Below are positions 47,101-58,388 of a stretch of 64,000 nucleotides of DNA, piece after piece. Under the pieces are notes generated by a model. The model was not told where the DNA came from and ran no database searches. It worked only from the letters and a program-made list of their open reading frames with translations. Source of the stretch: Argentina anserina (Eukaryota > Streptophyta > Magnoliopsida > Rosales > Rosaceae); contig NC_065874.1 in the NCBI RefSeq assembly GCF_933775445.1, positions 30,078,501 to 30,142,500 of the forward strand. The letters are read 5' to 3'. A program made the translations under genes and the position numbers. Every line of letters begins with the position of its first letter. Positions within the stretch are counted from its first letter, which is position 1.

Positions 47101-48624
47101 AATTTAATATTTTTTGTACTATTTGATGTCTTCCTAAATATCCTCATTGTGCATGTTTGTTTTGTAGCCTGCAATACTTCCAATTCAGATCTTCCGGATA
47201 GGGCAGCTTATCATTCTCAGTGTTCCTGGAGGTAGTAACCTGCTTCACTTCTTCTTCTTTGCTAATTTTATAAAGAGAAAAGAATGCATGTTTAACTTTT
47301 TGGGTGATTTTCAAGCCTTAATAACTTCAGTATTTGTCTTAATTTATGTTTTAAAAAATTAAAGCAATCTATGGGTAGCAGTTATTTCAGAGAACAGCAA
47401 GTGGCCTTACCTTGAATGATTTATATGCTGTTGAAAAAATTTCCTGATTTTGCCTATGACGTGTCCCATGTATTTTTTAATATCCCCCATAAGCTGAAGT
47501 TGCTTCCGGACAGAGCCAACTTTGGTTTGGTCACATGGTTGCGTAATCCTAATTTTATGAATATTTTTTTGCATTCTAAACAGAATTTACGACAATGGCT
47601 GGCAGACGGCTACGTGATGCTGTGAAAGCTGAACTGACCAGTGGTGGTCACGGTGGAAATATTCATGTTGTGTTAGCAGGATTGACTAATACTTATTCTC
47701 AGTATATCACAACCTTTGAAGAGTATGAAGTGCAGAGATATGAGGTGAGTTTTTACCTTTTTTGAAATCAATCACTTGCTCATTGGAACATGGAGTAATC
47801 GAGAGGAAGTTTAATTATAAAAAGGTACAGTAAGCGACCTTGTAAGAGAAGGTGTCCTACCATAACGTCAGGACTGGAAAAGAAAAGGACTAATAACAGT
47901 TTTGTGGGAGATTGGAGTGATTACTTTCTTTTCTTTTAATATTTATTTATCTTCTTTAGTTTTGTGAGTGGTTACGTTATATGTTTCATTTTGATAAAAG
48001 TTCTGTAAAGTTGTATAATGTTGGTCTGGTTTAATTGCTATATTCGTTTTTTTAACTCACTCAACTTCTCAGGGTGCATCCACTCTCTATGGACCACACA
48101 CGCTAAGTGCCTACATTCAGGAGTTCAAGAAGCTTGCTAAAGCTCTCATCAGTGACCAACCCATTGCACCAGGTCCTCAACCTCCAGATCTCCTCGATAA
48201 GCAAATAAGCTTGCTTACTCCGGTTGTGATGGATGCAACCCCTGCTGGTGTCAGTTTTGGGGATTGCAGTACAGATGTGCCTCATAACTCCACTTTTAAA
48301 AGAGGTCATGACATGGTTACAGTGACCTTCTGGTCGGCTTGTCCTCGTAATGACCTTATGACTGAAGGTACGTTCTCCCTTGTGGAGATTCTACATGGAA
48401 AGGATTCTTGGGTTCCAGTTTACGATGACGATGATTTCTGTCTGCGCTTCAAGTGGTCTAGACCTTCTAAATTCAGTACTAGAAGTCAGGCAACCATAGA
48501 ATGGAGAATTCCTCAGTCTGCAACTCCCGGAGTATACAGAATAAGGCACTTTGGTGCCTCTAAGAACCTAGTTGGGTCTATTCGCCACTTTACAGGGTCA
48601 TCTAGTGCTTTTGTGGTAGCTTAA
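44200..48624 (+). CDS. NCER: Neutral ceramidase, 9 exons, 772 aa
   Basis: It hydrolyses the amide bond of ceramide to sphingosine and fatty acid at neutral pH, in the secretory pathway or at membranes. Exons: 44200-44525, 44774-44982, 45071-45415, 45920-46184, 46264-46534, 46630-46755, 47168-47231, 47584-47744 and 48073-48624; all borders are GT-AG and the frame closes at 772 codons, normal for the plant family. A signal peptide spans about residues 13-30 (GGLLAIFVVLCAVGGAVC). Zinc-site motifs GIHTHAGPGG (His125, His127) and FATHGTS (His234) and the nucleophile motif NCGDVSPN (Ser347) are all present. The C-terminal Ig-like domain ends HFTGSSSAFVVA. There are no frame breaks, so it looks functional. 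The copy number within the NCER1-3 group cannot be told. Confidence 0.95.
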
Positions 48625-48979
48625 GAGTAGTATTTGTAACTATGTACATGTATTTGTGAACACCTTCAGCGATAACATAGAACCGACTGATTGCCACGGG
48701 GTGTTACATTTCCATATCATCTTCTTTCCCATTAACCTTTTTTCTTTGTTTTTTTGCATTTGGTCATTTCTCGTTGGAAGACAAATTAACTAAATTCGTA
48801 AGAATTACATAGGAATAAATCATGACCAAATATTATAATAGATTACAGTAACGTTTTTATTGAATAATCTAGGAGGTTTACTTCGACCAAATCATAAATT
48901 GAATGCAGCTAGTTTTAGAACCAAGTCCACTGGAATGGGAAATGAAAGAATCGGTTTGAGAATGATGCCTACACTTATA
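48625..48979. other. 3' flank of ceramidase
   Basis: 3' UTR and intergenic DNA; nothing else recognised. Confidence 0.5.
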
Positions 48980-48987
48980 TCCTCCAT

Positions 48988-49499
48988 TTAGGCTGCATGG
49001 AATCGGGTACGGGTTCGTGGAAGTGAAACGTTTGGAAACGCGGAAGCGTTTTTTTCAAGTTTTTTAGGAGACGGGTACGTTTTGGAAACGTCGAAATAAA
49101 AATTATATATAAATATATATAAATGATACAAAAAAATAAACATAATAACAAATTTTAGTTTACGTAACTCAAAATCTCAAATAATTTAGTGTTCTACATT
49201 CGAAATAACACAAATATAATAAGAAATCTAAATATCAACAAGAGAGAGGGAGTGTCGGCGACTCAGCTGGAGGTCGAAAATATGTCGAAATGAGTCATTT
49301 TGACTCGACGAAAGAAGGTATAGCCCTCCATTTTTTAGAAAAATAAAAATAAAATAAAAACTTTATTTTATCGGAAACTCACGTTTCCAAAATACATTTT
49401 TCTGAAAAACGCGTTTCCGCGTATTTCCGTCGCGGTTCCGTAGTGGTTCTGCTTCGGAAGCAGAAAACGCACTTTTCCCCGCATTTCCATGCTTCCTAG
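48988..49499. mobile_element. hAT-like non-autonomous element 2 (TAGGCTGCATGG family)
   Basis: A 512 bp element with ends TTAGGCTGCATGGAA and TTCCATGCTTCCTAG, which are inverted repeats with few changes. It is flanked by 8 bp duplications TCCTCCAT (48980-48987) and TCCTCCGT (49500-49507), one mismatch. It has GGAAACG and GCGTTTCCG subterminal words and an AT-rich middle. It shares its left 80 bp with the element at 21761-22440. Confidence 0.85.
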
Positions 49500-49507
49500 T
49501 CCTCCGT

Positions 49508-50514
49508 GTTGTTATCAAGTTAAGAATTGTTCAAACAATCGTATTCTAACAATCAGGTAGAAATTTCACGTGTTAAAAAACGCAAGAATACTTTAACTTG
49601 AAAGCATCATGATTCATTTATGTGTTAACAAATACAAAACTCTCGTTAGTTTATACCATTTTTCTCTCATTATTTTTTATATTTTCTAGTCAATAAAACG
49701 TGCCTGAAAATGTGAAGGGTATTGTTACTGAAACTTTCAAATTTGCTTAGTAGACCTCTCTACTCACTACACCTCTCCTTAATTAAAAAAAAAAGATATT
49801 TACTTACTAGACTTCCTTTGAAATTTTCAAAATAACCTTAGTTATATTATTCACAAACTTCAATAAATTACTTATTACACCTCTTATTCACTCACTAGAC
49901 CTCAATTTCATTGACTTTTTTTTTCTCTCTCTTTCCTATATCATGCAAACTTCGAATTATATTCTTCGATTTTTTTTTTGCGTACAAAAATCACTAAATT
50001 TTCATTCTTTGGTCAAATTGTAAATAATATTATTCAAATAAAATGATTTGATTCATACTAACTAGTCATGATCAATTATATACAACAAAATACATCTTCA
50101 TTCTCTATATTCGTTCATTTTTTATATGTTTTGTATATCATTATATAATATTTCAATAGTTAGTAGTTAGAGTTGTATATTTATATTATGGTATATGCAC
50201 TCAAACTTGTATTATTATACATTTTATGTCATATGAACGATCTTAGGTATAGTTTTCATTCTTACTGAATATAAAAATGCAATCTAATATGTAGATTAAT
50301 TAGAAAATAAAAATTTATTAGGAAAGTAATAAATAAGGCAATATATCACTATTGAATTCAAAAATAGATATAATTATAATACTCTTTTTATACACATATT
50401 GTCCTTAATAGTCATTTTACAAAATGATATATATGTAATTCAGTAATTCAATAATTCAAGATACATGGAGGTCAAGTGAGAAAATTTGAATGTTCTAGTA
50501 GAAAAAGCCAATAT
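49508..50514. other. AT-rich intergenic region, no gene seen
   Basis: Very AT-rich; no coding sequence or further transposon ends recognised. Confidence 0.5.
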
Positions 50515-50530
50515 GAATTAGAAGAGAGCA

Positions 50531-50935
50531 TTTCCAATGAAGACCATCTTGTTGAGGACCAAAGATATTCACCAACTTTTTGATCGTATTTTTAGATCTT
50601 GACCATTTGATTTATAGATATATATGAGTATATTATCCTTGTAAATTTTTGTTCAAATTGAAAATCGTTAAAACATTCATAAATTGTGATTTACTCCTTA
50701 TAAACTCGAATGGTTCATATTTGACAATTTTGTTATGTTCACTAGTTTGATCTACTTTGATACTTTAACCATTACTAAATTAGTTGAAAATTTGTATAAG
50801 TAATCCACTTATATAGACCTAAAATCTAAATGGTTGATATGAAAAAAATATAATAAAAAATATGTCTAATTAACAATTAAGTCATTGATCCACGATTAGT
50901 TCTCAACAATATAATCCTTATTGAAAAAAGTTCAT
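50531..50935. mobile_element. MITE with about 125 bp imperfect inverted repeats
   Basis: The left part (CCAATGAAGACCATCTTGTTGAG ..., shortened: CCAATGAAG ... TTGTTGAG) and the right part read in reverse (TCAATAAGGATTATATTGTTG type) pair over about 125 bp with many mismatches. The element is flanked by 16 bp direct repeats GAATTAGAAGAGAGCA (50515-50530) and GAATTAGAAGAAAGCA (50936-50951), 15 of 16 identical. No coding capacity. Confidence 0.7.
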
Positions 50936-51114
50936 GAATTAGAAGAAAGCAAAAGGAAATGGTGGACGTAAAAACGGTGCGTTTTGGTGTAATCAGCTGA
51001 GAGCTGACGATGCAAATAGTTAGGTCAGCATTTGAGAAAGGGAATGCTCGGTGTTCCCCAGTTTCCCAGTGATAAAACCCGGCAGCTGAGCTCCGATTGC
51101 TTCAGACTGTCCGA

Positions 51115-51124
51115 CTATAAAAAA
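51115..51124 (+). promoter_or_regulatory. Putative TATA box of the enolase gene
   Basis: CTATAAAAAA 108 bp upstream of the ATG, followed by an A/G-rich and then pyrimidine-rich leader. Position and sequence fit a core promoter. Confidence 0.55.
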
Positions 51125-51231
51125 GAAAAAGAAAAATATTCCATCCCTCACTTAAGCATCTTCATTGCTCACTCTTGAATCCAAATTAGGGTTTAGCTCT
51201 CCTGCGATCTCATACCCAAAAACCGAAGAAA

Positions 51232-51344
51232 ATGTCAGTCCAGGAGTACCTGGATAATCACCTTCTCTCCCGCAAAATCGAAGACGCTGTCAATGCCGCC
51301 GTCCGCGCCAAAGCTCCCGATCCCGTCCTCTTCATCGTAATTCC

Positions 51345-51376
<32 letters not shown>

Positions 51377-54300
51377 CTCTTTTGATTTCTTGTAATTGGC
51401 GTCAATTTTGGTTCGATTTTTGTGTGTGATTTGTGTTGTGAAATGAATAATCTGCAGTCGAATCATATGAAGAAGGCGATTCCGTCAGTGATAACCAAGG
51501 TCAAAGCTCGGCAGATCCTCGATAGCAGAGGAATTCCTACTGTTGAAGTTGATCTTCATACTAACAAAGGAGTCTTCCGAGCTTCAGCTCCCAGCTCCGA
51601 TCTTACTGGAGTGTAAGCCTTTTCATTTCACTCTATAATTATTATTCTACTTTGAATCCGGAAATGCTTTGTTTGATTGAGGATTTGAATTGTTACTGCG
51701 GTTGCGGAGAATTTACTAGAGTAGAGTATTGAATTTAGTAGTTTCAGATTCTGAGAAGAGTTATCGGTTTGCGGAATTGCAGTGGTGAAACTAGGTATGA
51801 GGCTGTGGAGTTGCGAGACGGGGACAAGAAAACGTATCTTGGAAACAGTGTGACTAAAGCTGTTAAGAATGTGAATGAGAAGATATCGGAAGCTTTGGTT
51901 GGGATGGATCCTACGCTTCAATCGCAGATTGATCAGGCAATGATAGACTTGGATAAGACAGAGAAGAGGGTAATGTTTTTATCATTATTACATTTTGGTG
52001 TGGTTTAATGTAATTGAGCTGCTTGTTGAGTATGCTTATTGCTATATGGTGATAAAATTCATAAAATTGTGAAGCATCTCTCATAATTATTTCCAACTTC
52101 TGTGTAGCTGAAATTCTAGATTATAGCAAACACCTGTAAGCCTAATCTAGATATTGCTGCTAAATATTCTCTGAATCTAGCTGAAATTGGATTATATGAG
52201 TATCTTGTTGGGCATAACATACAGTACTCCTTCATGTGTGTTGATGCTAATGTAATGAAAATGTAGACTATTAGGTTTGATTCTTTCATATATCGGAGTG
52301 TCATGGTTCTTCTAAATCATCTTTCAGGGTGAACTTGGTGTAAATGCCATATTGGCTGTGTCGATGGCAGCTTGCAAAGCTGGGGCTGCTCAGAAGGAGG
52401 CACGTTTTTAAGTCATTCATTTAATAGATATGCTTAAAGTTATATACCCCGTATTGTTACTGAGAATAGATAAACCGCAGGTTCCACTGTACAAACATAT
52501 TGCTGACCTTTCTGGAAGAAACACCCTCACCCTGCCTGTTCCTGCTTTCACTGTTATAAGTGGAGGAAAGCGTGCTGGGAATAGTCTGGCCATTCAGGTA
52601 TGCTCTGGTAAGCTTTAAGTTTAGATACTTTCTTTTCAGTTCTTGAGATTGTCATATTATCTGTGGAGAGCTGTTTCGTACTGACATTTTTTTTATGTTA
52701 CTAGTACTTGTATTGACATCATTGTATGTTTAGGAAATCATGATCCTCCCAATTGGAGCTAACAGGTTTGAGGAGGCACTGCAAATGGGATCAGAAACAT
52801 ATCATCACTTGAAGGTCCATATTTATTGTCTGAACTATTCAATTAGTATAGGTGACCCTTGGCATAATGCTCCTTGTGACCGGATAAAATACTCCAGCTT
52901 GTCAGACTTGTTCGGTTGTTTATATCTTATGAGTCGACGTCCATATTATATTTGTAACTCAACACAGTGAAATAGCAAGGAATGATGACGTCAAAGTGTG
53001 TAGCTTATTGTTATGGTCTGTGTTAAAATATTATTTAGTGGGAACTGTCTACAAACATTTATTTCTTCATTGTGCTAAAAAAGCCATTGTAATAATCCCT
53101 AAAATGAATCACCCATGACACATCATGGCTGACTCAGCTGACTAATCTCTATATACGCATGAAAATCCATTGGCTTGGCATGGTCATGTCACAATATCCG
53201 GCTCTCGGTAGTGTCCATTTAGAATGTGCAAAAGATATAAAGATAGAATCTCTTCTAAAGTCTGAACCAATGAAATCGTCAACATGTCCTATATTGATTT
53301 CTATTATTTTTTATGCCAAGGGCAGGCTGTTATCATAGAGAAGTATGGCTCACATGGCTGTAATGTTGGTGAAGACGGTGGTTTTGCTCCCAACATCTCC
53401 AGGCAAGTCTGTCTTAGTATGATATTATGTGCTATGTAGTTTCTAAAGCTTTTGTAAGCTTGAAAGGCTGAAACTGGTTTTGGAAAGAATTGAAAAGGGT
53501 ATTTTCAAAATGGGAAATTATATTAGAAGTTCTTATGAATACATCATTATTTGAGTTTTGCTTAACTAATTTTATTTTCCTGTTGTTAACAATTACGTTT
53601 TGGCCAAAATGTTAATGTGTTTTATTAGAATATATTCTTTATTTGTTGGCAGTTTTAAAGAAGGCTTGGATCTTGTAAAAGAAGCTATCAGCAGAACAGG
53701 CTATAATGACCAGATAAAAATAGCAATTGATGTTGCTGCCACGAACTTCTGCATGGGTAATGGATCTTTCTGGACAATGATCTTTCAGTTGGATATGCAG
53801 ATAGAGATATTAATCATATGTGCTCTATACAGAGCCAAAGATATTATAGTGTTGTAAATACCAGAATAAATCTCTGTACTTGCCTTGAAAAGACGTTGAT
53901 AACTGTTTGTACAATAGTTGCAGTAATCTGTAAAGCAAATGCCTCCAACAATGTTAAGAATGCATTTCAGTTCTTGCACCTCTGTCCAGATACGCTTTGT
54001 GTAAGACTGTAAGATATTCACCAATATATGACACAGGTTGCTTTAGTGACTGATATTTCGCGTTCTCTTTCTGCATAATACAGGTACCAAGTATGACCTG
54101 GACTACAAATCACCGAATAAGTCAGGGCAAAACTTTAAGACGGCAGATGATATGATTAAGTTGTATACAGAACTTTGTACTGGTACATTAGAAATTGTTT
54201 TCAGTTTTCTCAATTTCTTAAGGTTTCTTTCTCTCTTATTTTTTTTTAGATGATAATATTGTTTTATCCTTTTTGTGTTTCATGTCTCAGAGTACCCAAT

Positions 54301-55678
54301 TGTATCAATTGAAGATCCGTTTGATAAAGAGGACTGGGAACACACCAAACGCTTTTTTAAACTTGAAATTTGTCAGGTTGGTTCTGTTTTCTTGTATATT
54401 TTTATTGAATGTTTCTGTTGTTGTACTTTTTTTTTCCGAGTTTGACTTTGACCAGAGAATACTCTGGTTTTGGTCCCACCTCATTGAGGATTATCTATGA
54501 CAAAATGAGATATGGAGTAACAGCATAATTCGGTTTTATCTTAGATCACCATCCAATGTCTAATGACATACATATATAAGTTGATGGTTTTGCCTATGAT
54601 AAGGCTGAGCACCTTAGGGTGTGAAAAGTATGTATTAATTTGTTGGTCTGTTGGTTCGTTGTGCAGGTAGTTGGAAATGACTTGTTAATGTCAAATTCAG
54701 AACGTATGAAGAAAGCAATAGAGGAATCTACATGTGATGCTCTTCTTCTGAAGGTATTTAGTTTTATGTATAAGGGTTATTATTTTTGCCTTAGTTGAGT
54801 ATTCTGAACAAAATAACAGGAGACATTAAGCTATTTCAACTGATATTTATGGTTTAAATTTAGATTAACCAGATTGGGACAGTGACTGAGGCCATTAAAG
54901 TGGTCAAACTGGCAAAGGATGCCCACTGGGGAGTGGTGGCATCTCATAGATGTGGTGAAACTGAAGAGTCCTTCATAGCCGATTTCTCTGTTGGTCTCTC
55001 TACTGGTCAGATCAAAGCTGGTGCTCCGTGCAGAGGCGAGCGACTGGCCAAGTATAACCAGGTCTGCTTTTATTCTCACATAATCATATCCGAGATTCCT
55101 TCGTCCATCACCTGCTTCACAGCGTACAGTTTCAAAGGCCACTTTACTCTTAAGTAGCATCGTTCTTGCAGCTAAAGGAACACATGATTCAATTCTTTGT
55201 GTTAAAGCCCTTCTTTAGGTTTTGGAGTATATGAACTTTATTTTCATTCACATATACCATGGGTGGCAGTTGCTTTTATTTTTCTTTTCTTTTCCCTTTT
55301 TTTCTTTTTCACAGCTTATGATAATTAGTTAGAACAAGCTCCTATTATGCATCTCCTTAATGGTGAATAAAAATTAAAAAGCAAATTGGTCTTCACCATC
55401 TAATAAGTAACTTAAACTGTGTCTCTATATTCCCTACTGCTACTTCTAGCACATTATTGCAGAGGCCAATTTGAGCCATATGGTCAGTTTACCAAAGAGG
55501 TTGAATCATCTCTAGGTCTACAGACTTTACTTTCATGTATAGATATGCAGCCTTGCCTTGGTAACGTATGACATGATCGGAATTTGATAAATAAAGTTTC
55601 TTGTAGTTGCTTCGAATTGAGGAAGAGCTTGGGGATGATGCATTTTACGCTGGTGAAGAGTGGAGGGAATCACCCTGA
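51232..55678 (+). CDS. ENO3: Enolase, cytosolic ENO3 type, 13 exons, 479 aa
   Basis: Enolase converts 2-phosphoglycerate to phosphoenolpyruvate in glycolysis. Exons: 51232-51336, 51458-51612, 51783-51969, 52328-52399, 52481-52597, 52734-52814, 53326-53402, 53653-53756, 54084-54182, 54291-54376, 54667-54753, 54864-55061 and 55607-55678, one open frame. The N-terminal extension ([20 protein letters not shown]) marks the ENO3 clade. Retained sites: Glu213 (QEIMILP), Asp in [10 protein letters not shown], Glu in SIEDPFD, Lys390 (ALLLK), His418 (SHRCGETE). Changed sites: the loop histidine of SHAGN-type motifs is Arg204 (GGKRAGN), and the GDEGG glutamate is Asp256 (GEDGG). Introns 4 and 7 have GC donors. 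The changes suggest weak or altered activity, which is known to be a question for this clade. Confidence 0.93.
51345..51371. repeat. (CT)n microsatellite in enolase intron 1
   Basis: CT repeats just inside intron 1, a few bases after the donor site. Confidence 0.85.
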
Positions 55679-56494
55679 TTTCGTCAGGTTTCCTCAGAAC
55701 TTCCTTATCCTGACTTCCTCTCTTAGAGCTGAAGAATTGTTCACTTGCCACAAATTCCAGGATGTGGCCCGCTCATCATCGTTCTTCTGCTTCGTTTGTT
55801 TTCATCCCGTGTTATTCTACTTCTATAGAGAATAGAGAGTATCAAAGGAGTTTGTAATTAGATGCGCACAAAGTTTTTGTCTTTTAGACAAGGGCTGGTG
55901 AATTTTCACACAAATTGGAGAAATAGAATGTGAACCCTTTTTTGAGTAGATCATATCAACTCCTGTCATGCATGTAACAATGTGATTTCTGTTGTTTGAA
56001 AGTCCTCAACAAATATGTATAAACCCTAAACTGTATAACGTAATATCATGAGGTCAGGTTGCTTCACTGCTTTTCAGTTAAATCGGAGGGGGTGTTCGAA
56101 CCCGTTAACTAGCCTATTCATCACATTGTTTCATAGCTCGATTAGCTTGAAAAAAGCACATATCTGATGGTAAAAGAAAGTAACCTATTCTATGGTCGGT
56201 AACCTACATATTAAAAATGACATGAAAATCAACGTAAGGAAACAAAATGCACCTCCTCCGACTTTAAAGGCTTAAAGCTCAAAACCTACGTCCAGATTCT
56301 CTTGTGAGTCTTGTCCATCACCTTCCTCATACCCCAATTCCTATGATCCATCAATTCCTTTCTCTCATCACAATCCCTCCCGTTCTCATTTCCCTCCATT
56401 ACATTAGAAATCGGAGTCTATTGTAACATCAACAACCTCCATTCCATTCACAACTAATTGTAATCAATAAAACCCGAAGCTGAAACCATCATCA
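55679..56494. other. Intergenic between enolase and transporter
   Basis: Enolase 3' UTR and transporter promoter/5' UTR; no extra gene recognised. Confidence 0.5.
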
Positions 56495-58024
56495 ATGGCG
56501 TCGAGCCGGGTCTTCACCGTCGGGTTGATTACATCATGGTACTCCTCCAACATCGGAGTTCTTCTATTGAACAAGTTTCTTCTAACCAATTACGGGTTCA
56601 AGTACCCGATCTTCCTCACCCTCTGCCACATGCTGGCTTGCTCTCTCTTAAGCTACATTGCCATTTCATGGATCAAGGTGGTTCCCATGCAGAGCATCAG
56701 GTCAAGGGTTCAGTTTGTGAAGATATCGATGCTCGGTTTCATCTTCTGTTTGTCGGTCGTCGGCGGGAACATCTCGCTCCGGTATCTGGCGGTGTCGTTC
56801 AACCAGGCGGTGGGCGCCACGACGCCGTTCTTCACGGCGGTTTTTGCGTACTTGATGACTCTCAAGAAGGAGGGCTTGCTCACGTACGTTACTCTTATAC
56901 CTGTCGTCACCGGCGTTATTATTGCCAGCGGGGTAAGAACGTAACTACTGAAGTTCATTCCCTCATTCTCACATTAAGTGATTACATGCATACATTTAAC
57001 TTACCAGTAATGAGACATTACTCTCATAAGATCATATGAACTTTTCTAGTTGGGATATTCATTACAAATAATATTTGGTTTTCAATTTCTGAGAAATGAA
57101 TGATGTTGATCATTAGCTCTTTGTTCACTTTTTGTACTTTTACATTGAGTGAAGGGAGAACCGAGTTTTCACCTCTTTGGATTTATAATGTGCATTGCTG
57201 CAACAGCAGCACGGGCGCTCAAGTCAGTTCTTCAAGGGATACTTCTATCTTCTGAAGCGTAATGAACCAACACTACAATCTCTAATTATTTGAATGACTA
57301 ATTCAAGTTTTACCGATTTGGTTTACGTTATGTTCGAATTCGTTTAACAGGGAAAAGCTGAATTCTATGAACCTCCTCCTGTACATGGGACCTGTAGCTT
57401 GTGTAATCCTTATGCCTGCGGCACTTTTGATGGAAGAAGATGTGGTTGGGATAACCATTGCTCTTGCAAGAGATGATGTGAGCATCGTATGGTATCTAAT
57501 ATTCAATTCTGCCCTTGCATATTTTGTGAATTTGACCAACTTCTTGGTAACCAAGCACACAAGTCCCCTGACTCTCCAGGTACATTAATCCTCTTCATGA
57601 TCTCCTTAAATCTAATTTTGTCATGCATTCAAGAATCTGGCATTGTCATTGAACAGAAGTATCTGCTCCATTTCATTTCTTCATATACATTATGAGTGAA
57701 GCTCAGAGTGGGATAAGAACTCGGATCCTCTCTTGCATCTATCTATCAAGATGAGCTTCCACTACTAATATCTAAATCAAATGTGCTGAATCAGTTTAAC
57801 TCCAGAATAATTTCGTATCACTACCGAATATTGGACCTCTGGTTCATTGAGTAACTATGATTTTGTGGCTGTTCTAGGTGTTGGGAAACGCAAAAGGAGC
57901 TGTTGCTGTGGTTGTTTCAATTTTGATATTCAGAAATCCAGTATCAGTAACTGGGATGATGGGTTACGGTCTCACAGTGACAGGAGTAATCCTCTACAGT
58001 GAAGCCAAGAAAAGGGGTAGATAA
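56495..58024 (+). CDS. Nucleotide-sugar transporter of the NST-KT/TPT family, 4 exons, 305 aa
   Basis: Membrane antiporter of the drug/metabolite transporter superfamily, most like the plant UUAT/UAfT group that brings UDP-uronic acids or UDP-arabinofuranose into the Golgi lumen for wall polysaccharide synthesis. Exons: 56495-56932, 57155-57258, 57351-57579 and 57878-58024, with GT-AG borders and a closed frame. About ten hydrophobic segments are visible, starting with [20 protein letters not shown]. Family words include [46 protein letters not shown] and the TPT-domain lysine/threonine pair region [20 protein letters not shown]. The dilysine-like end AKKRGR may aid ER/Golgi routing. Substrate cannot be decided from sequence. 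Confidence 0.9.
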
Positions 58025-58378
58025 GTCATGGCTCAGCTCCTCAACCCTAGAATACTAATGAAACTGTAACAACCCATAGATTTTATGCAGTAGATTTTCT
58101 GAGTACCTCCAAAAATTTTCAAGCAAAAGAGGAAGAGGGCTGGGGACAATTGTATTAAGTGCTCTGTAGCCTGAGCCTCCTTTCATGTGCTAGCTCAAAT
58201 TATTCTGTTTGTTTTGGTCTTTCTTTCAAACAAAACATTTGGATGGTCTCAATTTCTGTACATTCCTACAATTTTGTTATAGTACTGAAATATTATTGCT
58301 CATGCAAAAATTGTTGCATACTTGCATTGCATTCCCAGATAGTAAAATTGGTGTTCTTGAGATCTATCTTACTCAACT
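58025..58378. other. 3' flank of the transporter gene
   Basis: Probable 3' UTR and short intergenic stretch; no further gene. Confidence 0.5.
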
Positions 58379-58388
58379 ATTTTAGTAA

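Noticed and set aside
56085..56110. GTTCGAACCCG as the B box of a tRNA gene
   Set aside because: No matching A box, acceptor stem or clover-leaf could be found around it.
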